Of a stretch of 64,000 bases of DNA, positions 12,101-23,111 are shown in pieces. The first letter of the stretch is position 1, and each line of letters begins with the position of its first letter. The notes below the pieces were generated by a model, which ran no database searches, was not told the DNA's origin, and saw only the letters and a program-made list of their open reading frames with translations. The position numbers were made by a program, and so were the translations under genes. The DNA is from Viscum album (lineage: Eukaryota > Streptophyta > Magnoliopsida > Santalales > Viscaceae), in contig OY728122.1 of assembly GCA_963277665.1 (NCBI GenBank), forward strand, positions 1,980,538,883 to 1,980,602,882. Direction: 5' to 3'.

Positions 12101-12773
12101 TTTAACCCTTCATTAAATAAGTTAATAATAAATGTCCTAATCTAATCCAAGTGGGCCTAAATGGTCATATTTTATTCCTATGTTTGTTTTTAGTCGAATT
12201 ACACTAATCCAATAGAATTAGGACATTTGTTAGGGTAATAATAATATCATCTTTACCCTTAATTACCCTATTTACTTTTAACCGTGTAAAAAAAAGTAAA
12301 AAGTTACTATTCACCAAAAATTATTTTCATCTCATTGAACCAAATTTTAGTCATTGATATTAACCATGTCTCTTGGATTTTTGAAATTCCACTCACAGAA
12401 GCGGTAAAATTATGTTTTATGAAAAATTTAGTTTTTTAACTACCACTTAGTGGTTTCACTATTCATCAAAAATTGAATGTTTTCAGAAAAATACCAAAAT
12501 TTCACCCTAGGCTAATTTCGATATTCTGAATCCAAAAAAGAAGTCCATTTCGAAAAATAAAATTTATAAAATTTAAAAAGTGGTTATTACTATTCATAAC
12601 GGCTAGTTTTAATAATATTTTAATAGCATATCGTTTTTTAGGGAAACCCAGTATTGCGTACGACGCAAGCTACCGAAGAAGGTCATGATTTCGTGTAAAA
12701 CAAGCCAAGAAAGTGTTGTGTAGAAAAACATTCCTTTGATGATTTATATAACATAAAAGTCTCGGGTGTTACA
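9148..12773 (-). mobile_element. Solo LTR of a minus-strand Ty3/gypsy element, 3.6 kb, nested in the E1 leader
   Basis: An exact 5-bp duplication GTAGG flanks the block (9143-9147 and 12774-12778). Read on the minus strand it begins TGTAACACCCGAGAC, a common start for plant Ty3 LTRs, and ends GGGTTGTTATA, where the expected final CA has become TA. No PBS, PPT, gag or pol is seen inside, which fits a solo LTR left by LTR-LTR recombination. Its interior shares landmarks with other LTRs here; the minus-strand GATCGGTGGGACC (near 9775) matches GATATCAGTGGGTCC near 6535. The open frames at 10819-11367 are not recognisable genes. Confidence 0.88.
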
Positions 12774-12778
12774 GTAGG
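12774..12778. other. Target-site duplication GTAGG, right of the solo LTR
   Basis: This is the partner of 9143-9147. Together they show that the solo LTR inserted after E1 was already in place. Confidence 0.9.
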
Positions 12779-13129
12779 TGCATTAGAAATTTTATGTTAT
12801 TGTTATAGATGTTGTGCTAGTAAAGGCATTCTGTCGTGATAGTTTCCTCGATATAAATAAATTCTATTTTGATAATGTATTATTGTGTGAGGTTTTGTAG
12901 AATGAGCACCAAAATATGGTTCTTGAGGACTATGAGCCCTCATTAACCGGAATTTGGTGGATCATTGACCTTTTTACTTGGTTTATAACATGTATAAGAT
13001 GCCAATATTTTATTTGTGGGGAGTATGGGCCTCACAGATCAGAATTTGACACTTAGGTGTTGGTTTCAGTGTTTTTCTAGGCTTTGGGTAAGCTTCCAAG
13101 GCTTACCGTTCGTAAAACCCCGGAATACA

Positions 13130-13980
13130 TGACGTATAGTTTTGCCTACACGCAATGTACTCTTCTGTTCAGGAAGAAATGGAAATTTTTATAAGTACAC
13201 ACCGTGTTATGTATGTACACACCGTGTGGTTTCTACCTGTGTCATTAGCCGGGTAGACAGAAACATGGGATAATGAAACTTTGAGGACACACGCCGTGTA
13301 CCAGTTGTACACGCCGTGTTGTGTTGACCATGTTTCTACCGTGTAACTAACAACAAAGGTGGAGAAATCTGAGTTTACACACATCGTGTCAATAGCGAAC
13401 ACACCTTGTAGTTTAACTTGGTGATCCGACCGTGTAACTAACACAAACGGATCAGTGTTACCTTTTCTTGGACATGACGTTTACCTGTGGGACACACAAT
13501 GTAGTCTTGACCGATGAGAGACTGTGTGGACTCAGCTGTGTGGATGAGGAAACAAGGTGGTGTACATGCCATGTGCAGATGTAACATGATGTGTAGTGTC
13601 AGCCGAGTAGTAGGTCGTGTCGCTAACAACATGGGTAGTTAGAATCTATGACATACAAGTCATGTCCATCTGGAGCACGCCGTGTAGTGTGAGCTGTGTA
13701 CCCAGCCATGTCACGAAAAACACTGGCCAGTGAAGCTCGTTTAGTACATGCTATGCGACCTTATACATGCCGTGTAGTCTCATTCAAAAGAGAGTCATGT
13801 GGCCTAGCTATGTATAAGGACTGAGACAGTGGAAGAGAATTCAATTACATTCCGTGTGTGTGGACAACACACCGTGTGTTTGGGGTGTTACACGACCAGT
13901 TCTGGCAGAGGTACACGCCCATGTAAAAGGCTTGTGGGAACATGTCGTGTAGTTATTATACACACTGTGTAGTCGTGTTT
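13130..13980 (+). repeat. Array of near-palindromic TACACGCCGTGTA motifs in the E1 leader
   Basis: About twenty copies lie in some 830 bp, for example GTACACACCGTGT (13195), GTACACACCGTGTG (13215), CACACGCCGTGTA (13288), GTACACGCCGTGTT (13307), ATACATGCCGTGTAG (13762) and ATACACACTGTGTAG (13957). The two halves TACAC and GTGTA are inverted repeats around two to three bases. Spacing is irregular, about 15-60 bp, so this is a dispersed motif cluster and not a simple satellite. The same motif occurs in both E1 LTRs. It could be a protein-binding site cluster or RNA hairpins in the leader; neither is shown. Confidence 0.85.
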
Positions 13981-14082
13981 TGTCAAACATGAATGTTTTC
14001 CCTCTCATGTTCTCTTCTTACCTTTCCAGTTCTTAGTCTTGGATAGTCTTATTCAAAGGTGTGTGTTTGACCTTGTAGATTC

Positions 14083-15000
14083 ATGCCACCGAGACGACCA
14101 CAAGTTGTTCTCCAAGAGAGCAGAAACAATTATACTCCAGATATAGTAGGACATGGGCTACCGATGGATCCTCCAGCAGTGCCAGATGCGACACTAGCTA
14201 TTATACCGGACGCAGGCACATATGCACAGTTCCATGAGGGTTTCATGCGGTTTATGCAGACCTTCCAGGGAGCACCATAGGCTACCACATCTATGGAAGA
14301 GATGACGCATATATTCCAGTAGCAGCATCCGCCTATGTTTTCATATGATGGTGGACCACAGGATGCGGAATCATGGATGGGTTCAATGTAGACGATCTTC
14401 TTTCATATGGAGATGCCTCCAGAGAGGAGGATCAATCTCGCTACGTACATGTTGCATGATTCCGCCAAGAGATTTGGGGATGTTAGAAATCTGACTGAGC
14501 ATCACTGAGACATGGTGTGGGATGATTTCCTATTAGTCTTCTATGACTTTTTCTTCCAAAATATGTTGAGGGAATATCGAGCTCAAGAGTTTATGAATCT
14601 GTAGTAGGACGCTATGTTAGTGATGGATTATTCTGCCCGCTTCACCAAGCTACAACATTTTGCATCTATTCGGGTGGGTGATGAGACGTTGAGGCCCAGA
14701 AAATTTGAGGATGGTCTTCGGTATGACATCTGCGCATTGGTGAACGTTTTCATGTAGCCTTTAATGCATGCTATTATGAACAAGGCACTAATGACAGAGT
14801 GGAACCTGCGGGAAGCTAGTGCTGAAGGCCAGGGCGGTTCAGCACCAGTTTTTGGAACTATTTCTACTAGTAAGAGGAAGAGGCAGATGGATTTCTCTCA
14901 TGGTGGAAGTACTAGCCAGAATATTTCTTCAAGTGGCCAGGTAATGTGCTACTAGTGTGGTAAAGAGGGGAACAAGAGACCTCAGTGTCCACGTGACCTA
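14083..15000 (+). pseudogene. E1 gag (broken)
   Basis: It starts with MPPRRPQVVLQ, the usual gag start of plant chromoviruses. The capsid part is recognisable from FSYDGGPQDAESW (about 14336) through PPERRINLATYML to YDICALVNVF. It closes with a zinc knuckle at about 14947-14985 (C-Y-stop-C-G-K-E-G-N-K-R-P-Q-C) in which the conserved His has become Asn. At least seven in-frame stops interrupt it; most are TAG where Gln or Trp is expected, including a double TAGTAG near 14601. Gag normally packages the element RNA into particles. Confidence 0.92.
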
Positions 15001-15725
15001 TTGTTCTATGTAGACTCCGCGTGTTGGAGCAGGGCCAGGAGATTCTTACCAGTCGAGGAATTGGAATATGTCAGAACGTTCAGGTTGAGTTGGTGGTCTT
15101 GGACATGGTAGCCAGACACCAGGATCTCAGATATAGCAGTGCAACATACCCAGTAGAAGCAGGATCTCGGACCTTCCACTATAATAGGTACTATTCTAGT
15201 TGCTTCTGTTTTATCTTTAGTACTTTTTGATACTGGTGCTACACATAGCTTTATATCTGTTCCCATTTTAGAGAGCCTTGGGATCTGTGTTTTTTATTCT
15301 TCTTCTGATGTTATGATGCTATACACTCTGTTGGGAACTAGAATGGAAGATGTGCATTAGTGCATGGAGTGCCCCTAGAGGTTGGTGGGTGTCACTTTCT
15401 ATGGAACCTCAATGTCTTAGAGATGATGAGCTATAATTTCATTCTCCGGATGGAATGGTTGGTACCCTTTCAAGACATTATATATTTCTATCATCCCTGG
15501 GTGAGTTTCATGTCCCCAGAGGGTGGAGAGTTTCTATACATGGGAGAATTGGATGTCCAGGCAAGCCTAGCTAGACTCGAGAATCGTGGGAAAGGTGGAG
15601 TGACATCCCAGATTGAGAGTTTATATCTGGATGACCAGGTAACTTGTCAGAGGTATTTCCCTCCTGTGGTTGATCATTTCAGGTATATCTTCCCAAATGA
15701 CTTTTCAGGTCTACCTCCCGAGTGA
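15001..15725 (+). pseudogene. E1 protease region (broken)
   Basis: DTGATHSF is encoded at about 15229-15252, carrying the aspartic protease active-site D-T/S-G. Downstream, YNFILRMEWL (about 15430) corresponds to the conserved ILGMDWL before the RT linker, with Gly changed to Arg and Asp to Glu. The open stretch 15360-15725 carries this second half; a TAG near 15358 separates it from the active site. Retropepsins cut the Gag-Pol precursor. This copy is inactive because of the stop and substitutions. Confidence 0.88.
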
Positions 15726-16640
15726 GAGGTGGATTCCTCTATTGATCTTGTTCCAGGAGTAGCACCAGTGTCCATTCCTCCTTATAGAATGGATACACTA
15801 GATTTATAGAAGCTCAATAGGAAGTTAGGGGAGTTGCAAGCCAAGGGTTTCATCCCAACCAGTACATCTCGCTCAGGTTCAGCTATCCTTTTTTTTAAGA
15901 AGGCAGATGGTACCCTCAGACTCTGCATGGATTATTGGAAACTGAACTAGTTGATGGTCCAGAACCGATATCCCTTATCTAGGATTGATGATATTTTCAA
16001 TCAACTTCAAGGATCACGAGTCTTCTCGAAGACTGACTTGAGATCCGAATATCATTAGTTGTGCGTTAGACCATCGGACATACCGATTATATCCTTTCAG
16101 AGTAGATATGGTCTATACGAGTACTTAGTCATGCCATTCAGACTCACGAACTTGATAGCAGTTTTCATGGATCTTATGAATCATGTCTTCCATCCATATC
16201 TGGACACTTTTGTGGTAGTCTTCATGGACGATATCTTGGTGTACTCTCATACTCAACACGAACATTCCACCCATCTTGAGATCGTACTATGTTCACTGAG
16301 AGAGAATATGATATATGCTAAGCTCTCAAAGTGCCACTTTTGGATGGACCAGATACACATCCTGGGTCATATTATCTCAGAGGTAGGATTTACAGTAGAT
16401 CGAGATAAAGTGAGAGCAGTAGTTTCCTATGAGAATCCTAAGAAAGTGTTTGAAATAAAAAGTTTTTTGGGGCTGGCTGGTTACTACAGGAGCTTTATAC
16501 AGGACTTCTCCCACTTAGCAGCACCATTGACGAGTTTGACAAAGAGGGGTGTGAAGTTCGTTTGGTTAGAAGCTTGTGAGACAGCCTTTCAAGAGATAAA
16601 GGGAAGGTCGAAATCAGCACCAGTACTGATACTTCTAGAG
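15726..16640 (+). pseudogene. E1 reverse transcriptase (broken)
   Basis: Ty3-type RT is clear: ELQAKGFIPTSTSRSG, a KKADGTLRLCMDY segment, [23 protein letters not shown] and the catalytic FMDDILVYS (about 16221-16247), then CHFWMDQIHILGHIISE and FLGLAGYYR. The longest intact piece is 16059-16643. Stops occur upstream at about 15809, 15897, 15948 and 16056. The two catalytic aspartates are still present. It would make cDNA from element RNA primed at the PBS. Confidence 0.94.
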
Positions 16641-17080
16641 TAAGGGAGGAGGTATACAATTTACTATGATGCATCAGGTATTGGGCTGGGAGCAGTGTTG
16701 ATGTAGGGTGATCAAGTAGTTGCGTATGGGTCTTGGAAGTTGAGGCCACATGAGAGGAATTACCTGATGCATGATCTTGAGTTGGCTATAGTTGTTCATG
16801 TGTTACACTATTGGAGACATTATCTCTTGTGAGACCATTTTGTGGTGTTTACCGACCACAAAAGTTTTAATATATCTTTACCCAGTGTGACCTAAATTTG
16901 AGGCAGTGAAGGTGGGCTGAATACCTTTAGTCCTTCAGCTTTGAACTTGCCTATAAACCTGATAAACGTAACGCAGTTGCTGAAGCACTGAGTAGGACGA
17001 CTCAGATACATGCAGTGCAGGAGGCCAGTGATGAGTGGAAGCTTATTGATTTGTTCTTTGAGATGCATTTTGAGGTGCAC
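16641..17080 (+). pseudogene. E1 RNase H (broken)
   Basis: YYDASGIGLGAVLM (about 16660-16703) is the first catalytic segment of Ty3 RNase H. It is followed by SWKLRPHERNY, LELAIVVHVLHYWRHYL and FTDHKSF, the last around 16851. Several stops follow, and the frame drifts near 16890. RNase H removes the RNA template during reverse transcription. Confidence 0.88.
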
Positions 17081-17279
17081 GATAGTCAGGGGAAAACCTA
17101 TCTTTCTTCCTTAGTTATGACTTCTACCCTCCTAGATATAGTGAGAATGAGACAACTATCAGATTCGGAAGGCCTAGTTCTATGAGAGTCGGTGGAAAGT
17201 GAGTACCCTCCTACTGGTTGGACGATAGGAGATGATGAGGTACTGTGTATCCATGGATGAGTGTGGGTTCTATGGGATA

Positions 17280-18550
17280 TATGCGAGGAGTTGATGCATG
17301 AGTTTTATGCTTTATCTTGGGCAGTGAATCCCAGAGTTACCAAAATGTACCATGACTTGAGACATCAGTATTGATGGCCGGGTATGAGAAGAGAGGTAGC
17401 TGGTTTTGTTACGAGATGTTCAACCTGTCAACATGTGAAGGTAGAGCATCATAGGAAAGCCCGGCTATTACAAAATTTACCCATTCTGGAGTGGAAATGG
17501 GATGATGTCTTGACGGACTTCGTGACCAGGTTGTCGAGGTCACCTCGAGGAAGGGATGTTGATTGTGTTATTGTGGAAATACTTATGAATGTAGCTCACC
17601 TTTTTAGAATCAAGGAGACCATTGGTGTTGACGAGATCATAATGTTGTATATATGAGAGGTAGTACGTCTTCATGGGGTCCCTCTTTCTATCGTTTCAGA
17701 TGGGGATTCCCATTTTATTTCTTGTTTCTGGTAGAGTTTTCAGAGTGCACTGGGTACACAGGTGCTTCTGAGCACATCTTACCTCCCTCAGACTGATGGC
17801 CAGTCAGAGTGTACGATACATGTGCTTGAGGGCATGCAGTGTGCATGTGTCTTGGACTTTGGGGGTGCTTAGGATAAGCACATACCCCTAGTCTAGTTTT
17901 CCTACAGTAATAGCTTTAATGAAACTATTGAGATGGTACCTTATGAGGATTTATATGGCAGGTCATGCCGATCAGCCTTGTGCTGGTTGGAGGTAGATGA
18001 GACAGCTTTACTGGGACCATATCTCATGCAGAAGACTTTATAGCAGGTCCAGTTGATTAAGAAGTGGATGGATACTTCATAGTCACATCAGAAATCTTAT
18101 GCTGATCACCGTAGATGATCCTTGGAGTTCGTGGTCGAGGATCAGGTTTTTTTTCTTGTTTCATCGAGGTTGGGACACAAGCAGATCAGGAGACAGGGTA
18201 AACCTTCACCGAGGTATGTGGGGTAGTTTGAGATTCTGGAGAGAGTCGGGCCAGTTGCCTATCGGTTGCAGTTACCCCATAGGTAATGGGCCATGCACGA
18301 CATCTTCCATGTATCTCATCTGTTCCATTATCATTCAGACCTGTATCACGTTTTGCAGCTCGAGGAGGTTGAACTTAAAGTAGATACATCCTCTGAGGAG
18401 TATCTGATTCGTATTGTTGATAGGAGCATGAATGTTCCCTAAGGCTGGTCAGTTCCTCTTGTACGGGTGCTATGGAAGCATGGCCGAGTGTAGGATGAAA
18501 CCAGGGAGCGAGAGACCGACATACATGCTCAGTGGCTAGAGTTGTTCTAA
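17280..18550 (+). pseudogene. E1 integrase with chromodomain-like tail (broken)
   Basis: The zinc-binding part reads VTKMYHDLRHQY, then GFVTRCSTCQHVKVEH (about 17400-17450), giving the His-His-Cys-Cys pattern. The core shows LTDFVTRLSR, then IVSDGDSHF where SDRDPRF is usual, then QTDGQSECTI carrying the catalytic Glu with Arg changed to Cys. The C-terminal domain has KSYADHRR and HDIFHVSHL. The tail IPLV-like VPLVRVLWKHGRV ends at TAA 18548-18550 and resembles the E0 tail. Numerous TAG/TGA stops interrupt it. Chromodomain-like tails in this family guide insertion to modified chromatin. Confidence 0.9.
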
Positions 18551-18596
18551 GCTTTATCTTCACCACACTTGGAAGGGAAATTCAGGGAAGAATTGT

Positions 18597-18610
18597 TTAA
18601 GGGGGAAGTT
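18597..18610 (+). other. E1 polypurine tract
   Basis: TTAAGGGGGAAGTT lies immediately before the 3' LTR start TGTAAGAACC. The purine run AAGGGGGAAG is a standard plus-strand primer site; the last two T are unusual. Confidence 0.85.
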
Positions 18611-20619
18611 TGTAAGAACCCGGTTCTTATTATAAAGGTACAGGTTTCTTCTTTTCTTTTTTCCTTATGTTATTTTGAGAAAATAATGAATGTGGGGAAA
18701 AATCCCAAAATTTGTGGGTACACGCCATGTACTTTTCCACACGCCGGGCACTTTGGCCGTGTAGGATGAGTATAAAGGGCATGCAGACCTTTTGATAAAG
18801 AAGGGTGTAAAAACTGACTACACGTGATGTACTTAGTATATACACACCGTGTAATCAGTCGGAAGGTGAATAGTAAAGAGGTGGGAGTATCCGCCAGCAG
18901 AGCGATAGTACATTCCATGTACATAGAAATACATGCTATTTAATCAAGTCGACTGATGAATTGTGTGGTACTGAAAAGTTGCCTCTAGAGGAACAGTTAA
19001 AAATTGGAATGTACATGCCGTGTTGTTTTGTTCTTTTGTTATAAACTGACAGTACCATCCTATTTCAACAGAGGAATCTTAGAACGCTGGGATGACGCGG
19101 GAGAGACAGCTGATCCATGGAAGAGTTCTAGACTAAACACCGGGAATCTGATTCCTTCGTTGACGACGATGTTTGGACCGTGCAGGTAAGGACTTCTCTC
19201 TTCTTGTGTGTTTATATCATATTATTTATCGAGGGGATGTTATTTGAGTACTAATGGGTGAATGTTTATCCCAGATGTACGTCATTCATGGTTGATTCGA
19301 GAGTCGTTGTTCACGTATATTGATCAGTGGAGATCGAGGTAGGTGGTCTGGTGTTCAATTCCAACTGTTGAGTGTTTTTGTGTATCGTTGTGATAGATGA
19401 CCATGTTTGGGGTGTCATATGGTTAAGGCCATAGCTGATAAGATATCACGAATTTCTTAGATAATCTACTGATAAATATAAACTACTGTTTGGGATCGCT
19501 GCTTTAATCTAGTTCCACCCCGTGAGTGCATTTCACTTGTTTAGCCTTTTGGCCCGGATACCCAGAGGTATGCCATGATTATAGAATTCTTTGAGTTTTC
19601 TTGAGAGAAAATGTATATAGATTTCCTTCTTATGTGTTGGGATCGTCCTGTTTACTTTCTTATCATAAGGGAAGTGCTTTTCTATGCCTGAGGGCAGTGT
19701 TTCGTTCAGCCTGAGGGCAACGTTTCTCATGCCTGTGGGTAGTAGCTTATGTGCCTGTGGGTGAAACCTCGTATGCATGAGGGAAATATTCATTATTAAT
19801 GAGGGAAATCACCTGAGGGTTTCGATTCTGATTACCTGAGGGTAAGGATTTTCATGTCTGCGGACAACATTTACATTGTATATTCACAGTGGTGATTTAT
19901 TGTGCTGTACCTACCGAGCTAAATCACTATCTTTAAATTGATGAACAATTAATAAAATGTCAATGTAACTAGTAGAGATAGTTACTTTTGAGAAATTCCT
20001 AGTTCACTGCATTTTATTTTTGCTCACTGGTGTTGCACATTTTAACCAACAATTGGGCATAGGACTTTGATGGTTGCCTACTGGGATTTATTTCTCACAC
20101 CCTGTTTGGGTCATATCTTGGGCCCAAACAGATTATATTTCTTCAAGTGTTGATAAGGGAAATAGTCCCTATACATGTACATTGTTATTGCAGGGGAGTG
20201 GGAGTTCATGGGACTGATCTTAGGCATACGATGCTGCTGAGTTCCTGCTGCACTGTTTTAGTTTGATATGCTGTACTTGTCCATTGTAATATATTATTCT
20301 AGATTGTTGTGTATCCTGTTTTGGCTGCTTTCCTAGACTTAGGGACATATTTCATCATTATATATATATGACTGTTGTCATCTTTTACTTCAGTACTATT
20401 TTCCTTTCATATTTGAATTTTTATTGCTTCCACTTTCGTATGTTTATATTTTTCTGCTGCATTACACTTTGACAAATGAGGGCATAAATTCTCCACTATC
20501 AGACCTAGGCCCTCGCTGCTAGTTAGCAGCCTCTGGCATTTGGGGAAATGCGCTTGTGTTCATCTGACCAACTAGGTTCAGGGCACCCGTTGAGTGGCAC
20601 CCAGATTCAGGATGTTACA
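18611..20619 (+). repeat. E1 3' LTR, 2,009 bp
   Basis: It starts TGTAAGAACCCGG and ends CAGGATGTTACA, and aligns along its length with 6756-8805. It carries the TACAC-CGTGTA motifs (about 18715-19025) and the CTGAGGG array (19670-19865). Both copies are similarly diverged and neither contains a credible gene. Confidence 0.96.
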
Positions 20620-20624
20620 ACTAT
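20620..20624. other. Target-site duplication ACTAT, right of E1
   Basis: This is the exact partner of 6751-6755, immediately after the 3' LTR end GATGTTACA. It fixes both element ends to the base. Confidence 0.95.
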
Positions 20625-21124
20625 GGAAATAATTACACATGCTCATGTGTCTACCATAATTACATTTTCAATTACTATGTTCTGTTTTAATGGATCATGT
20701 TATTTATTTTCATATGATTTATGTCTTATGATTGATAAATCTCTATGTGATGATTCTTTTATATGATATTTGATATACAGGGTATGATCCTCAATTTTTT
20801 TTATCTGGTGATCATGTTATTCTTACATGTCTCCCCTGTTTATTCTTTCTGAGAATATGAGATCCCAACTTTTTTTGTTTCCTTCTATAGGTTATGATGA
20901 AATGTATTATGTGTGAGGTGTCTAAGAAAGATTCTAGTCAAAATTAACCTAGTGGGAGATAATATAGCTCACATATGTACCAGTGTTTGTGTTTCCATGT
21001 TTCCAAATGCACTGGGCTAAAACGGTTATTGGGATTCTTTTTTTTAAATTTTTTCAGTATTCTGAGAAAAATTGTTGTAAGTTCTATGTAAATTTTGACC
21101 GGGTCATTTTAATCTAGGAAAATC
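20625..21124. other. AT-rich stretch between E1 and the E5 gag remnant, no gene
   Basis: Its left part follows directly from 6750 once E1 is removed and is probably more of the E6 LTR. The junction with E5 must lie somewhere in this stretch, but I cannot place it. The open frame at 20548-20766 straddles the E1 LTR edge and is chance. Confidence 0.4.
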
Positions 21125-21445
21125 TATCATTGAAACACCCTCATGTTTCAGATGCATGAACTCAAGATATTTTTCATCCTTCAAGGTATCAAGATAGAAA
21201 TATACCTAGAACTTCATATTATAGTCCTTCCTTGATATATTATACTACTGGTCAACTTCCTCTAGAATATCCCACCAATGATTGGTTGGTCTGAAATTCA
21301 TATGTGAAGCAAGCTTGAACCTCCTATCGATGGGTGTCTCGAGATACATGAAGATCATCTGGACTGAATTAATCTAGAACTTGTTATCTTGGGGTCCCCC
21401 GTCCCAAGTAAACATTGAACGATGGTACAACTGAAACTCTCTTAT
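21125..21445 (-). pseudogene. E5 gag remnant
   Basis: On the minus strand one frame reads MIREFQLYHRSMFTWDGGPQ, then IFMYLETPIDRRFKLASHM, NHWWDILEEVDQ and YLDTLKDEKYLEFMHLKHE. This matches the capsid part of E1 gag (FSYDGGPQDAE, MEMPPERRINLATYML) in order and spacing. It also has the WW and EF-L spacing typical of Ty3 gag. A few stops interrupt it. Upstream on the minus strand it should join the PBS and LTR at 32347-34600 once E2 is removed. Confidence 0.78.
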
Positions 21446-22145
21446 CATCTTAGAAATTGAAGTAATGATACAAATAGTCTCACTGTCAATAGATCACAAT
21501 ACCTTAAGGATTTATTTACAAATAAGAACACCTCTTTACTCCTTAGGAACTATATAAAGCCCTGGTTTAGCTATATTCAGAGCATGCATATTTCCACTCT
21601 CATGACACTCAAGTCGAATATGAAAAGGATAAACATTACCTATAATAAAATCATTTATCTTAGAGAACTAGGTTGCACCAACTTCAACCCAACATGTGAA
21701 TAATATTGAGAACCACTATCTTTTTGTCTCCCTAGACATGAATTATATGTATATTAGCATGATCCCTCAGCTAATTTCATTTAACCAGTGAAATAGATAT
21801 GTCATATAACTATTCAGCAAGAATGTTTATATTACATGAAAACAATAAATATATCCCCATCGTGAACAATTCATGTTAATATAACCCTATGTTTCCTATT
21901 TTGATTCAAGTATTCTCATCTTATTCCTTATCGGGCCATAGGTACAAATTTCGTGAAAAATAAAGAACCTAAAATAATAACCTCACCCAACTTATGAATC
22001 ACCCATGGTGACATAATATTAACTGTAAGAAGAACCCAACTCAAATAGAAATCCAATTCCTAGGTACTGTAATTTTCCCATGTACATGTTATATCTACTC
22101 CCATGAAAATGATCATTACAATTTCCCAACACATCATAGTATACA
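21446..22145 (-). other. E5 leader and gag start, no intact gene
   Basis: This is AT-rich sequence upstream of the E5 gag remnant on the minus strand. No gag start is recognisable. It is interrupted at 22146-22150 by the E2 target duplication TTCTA and continues beyond 32299. Confidence 0.45.
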
Positions 22146-22150
22146 TTCTA
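22146..22150. other. Target-site duplication TTCTA, left of E2
   Basis: TTCTA precedes TGTCACGACCC. The identical TTCTA follows GGGTCATTACA at 32299-32303. Confidence 0.95.
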
Positions 22151-22499
22151 TGTCACGACCCGTCCTCAGGACCCATGCCGTGACTACCCCAAGCCCGCCT
22201 CCCATAGACCAGGGGCTGGTGACTAGCACCAAAGGTGTAAATCCCTATAACTGGAAAGGCACCACCTTTAAGAAACGTAACCGCACACACAACAAGAGAA
22301 CAAGTAGAAGAAAACACTAAGTAAAGAAATATAACAAGAGTGATGAAAGTACAAAGGGGGCCGGAAATACAAGCCCAATAGTAAAGTACAAGAAAAAGTC
22401 AAAACATCCGGAAGGTGTCAAGCTGCTCCGGGATCGTCCTCCGGAGTCCCTACCTAAAGGGTAGGTACAGATGGTCACCTCAGCTCTCTACGTTCGTCT

Positions 22500-22650
22500 G
22501 TCAGCTTCGGGTATCGTCTCGTCGTGGAGTCCACCTCCGGGTACCCTCTCGTCGTCACAACCACCTCCGGGTACCGTCCCATCGTGAAGTCCACCTCCGG
22601 GTACCGTCTCGTCATCACTTCCACCTCCGGGTACCTTCTAGCTCTACAAG
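22500..22650 (-). repeat. 30-bp minisatellite in the E2 3' LTR
   Basis: About five units of exactly 30 bp start CACCTCCGGGTACC on the plus strand, followed by variants of CTCTCGTCGTCAC. The matching array in the 5' LTR is at about 28795-28945. Confidence 0.88.
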
Positions 22651-23111
22651 CCTCAACCTCGATCAGCGTTGTTCGTCGTCTGCATCCAACACAATGAAGT
22701 GCGGGCATAGCCCATGCAGGGGTGAGTATACACAACTCAGTAGGGACCCCGAGGCCCCCGAAGGTCTCCCCTAATTCACAAAGGATAATCCACAAAGGAA
22801 TTATACAATCAAGAAGTAACAACCAACACTACTTAGGTATATGCACATACATATACCTAAGTCACCAATTCTAGTTCGGCTCCAACATCCGAGCCCATGT
22901 TCGATCACGTCCACATAGGATAGTCCAACCCAATCCACACAGGATAACACAACCCAATCCACATAGGAAAGAAAGTAAATCATATCGAAGATAATGATTG
23001 AAAGTCAATACTCATCTCACATTGGTATACTTCTTCATAAGGTGATAGATATGATCAGATATAGCCACTGATTCTTCTAATCTAGGACCCACATAGGATA
23101 ATAGAACAGTA

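Larger units (their letters stand above)
6756..20619 (+). mobile_element. E1: full-length but dead Ty3/gypsy chromovirus-type retrotransposon, 13.9 kb
   Basis: Two LTRs starting TGTAAGAAC and ending TTACA bound the element (6756-8805 and 18611-20619). The 5-bp target-site duplication ACTAT is exact (6751-6755 and 20620-20624). A PBS follows the 5' LTR and a PPT precedes the 3' LTR. Gag, protease, RT, RNase H and integrase come in the Ty3/gypsy order, and the C-terminus resembles the chromodomain tail of Tekay/Del-like chromoviruses. Many stops make it non-functional. A 3.6-kb solo LTR (9148-12773) lengthens the leader. The two LTRs differ at roughly one position in six or seven in their first 120 bp by eye, so the insertion is old. 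Confidence 0.97.

Noticed and set aside
13169..13632. Minus-strand frames over the E1 leader
   Set aside because: They are antisense to the TACAC-CGTGTA motif cluster and have no domain.
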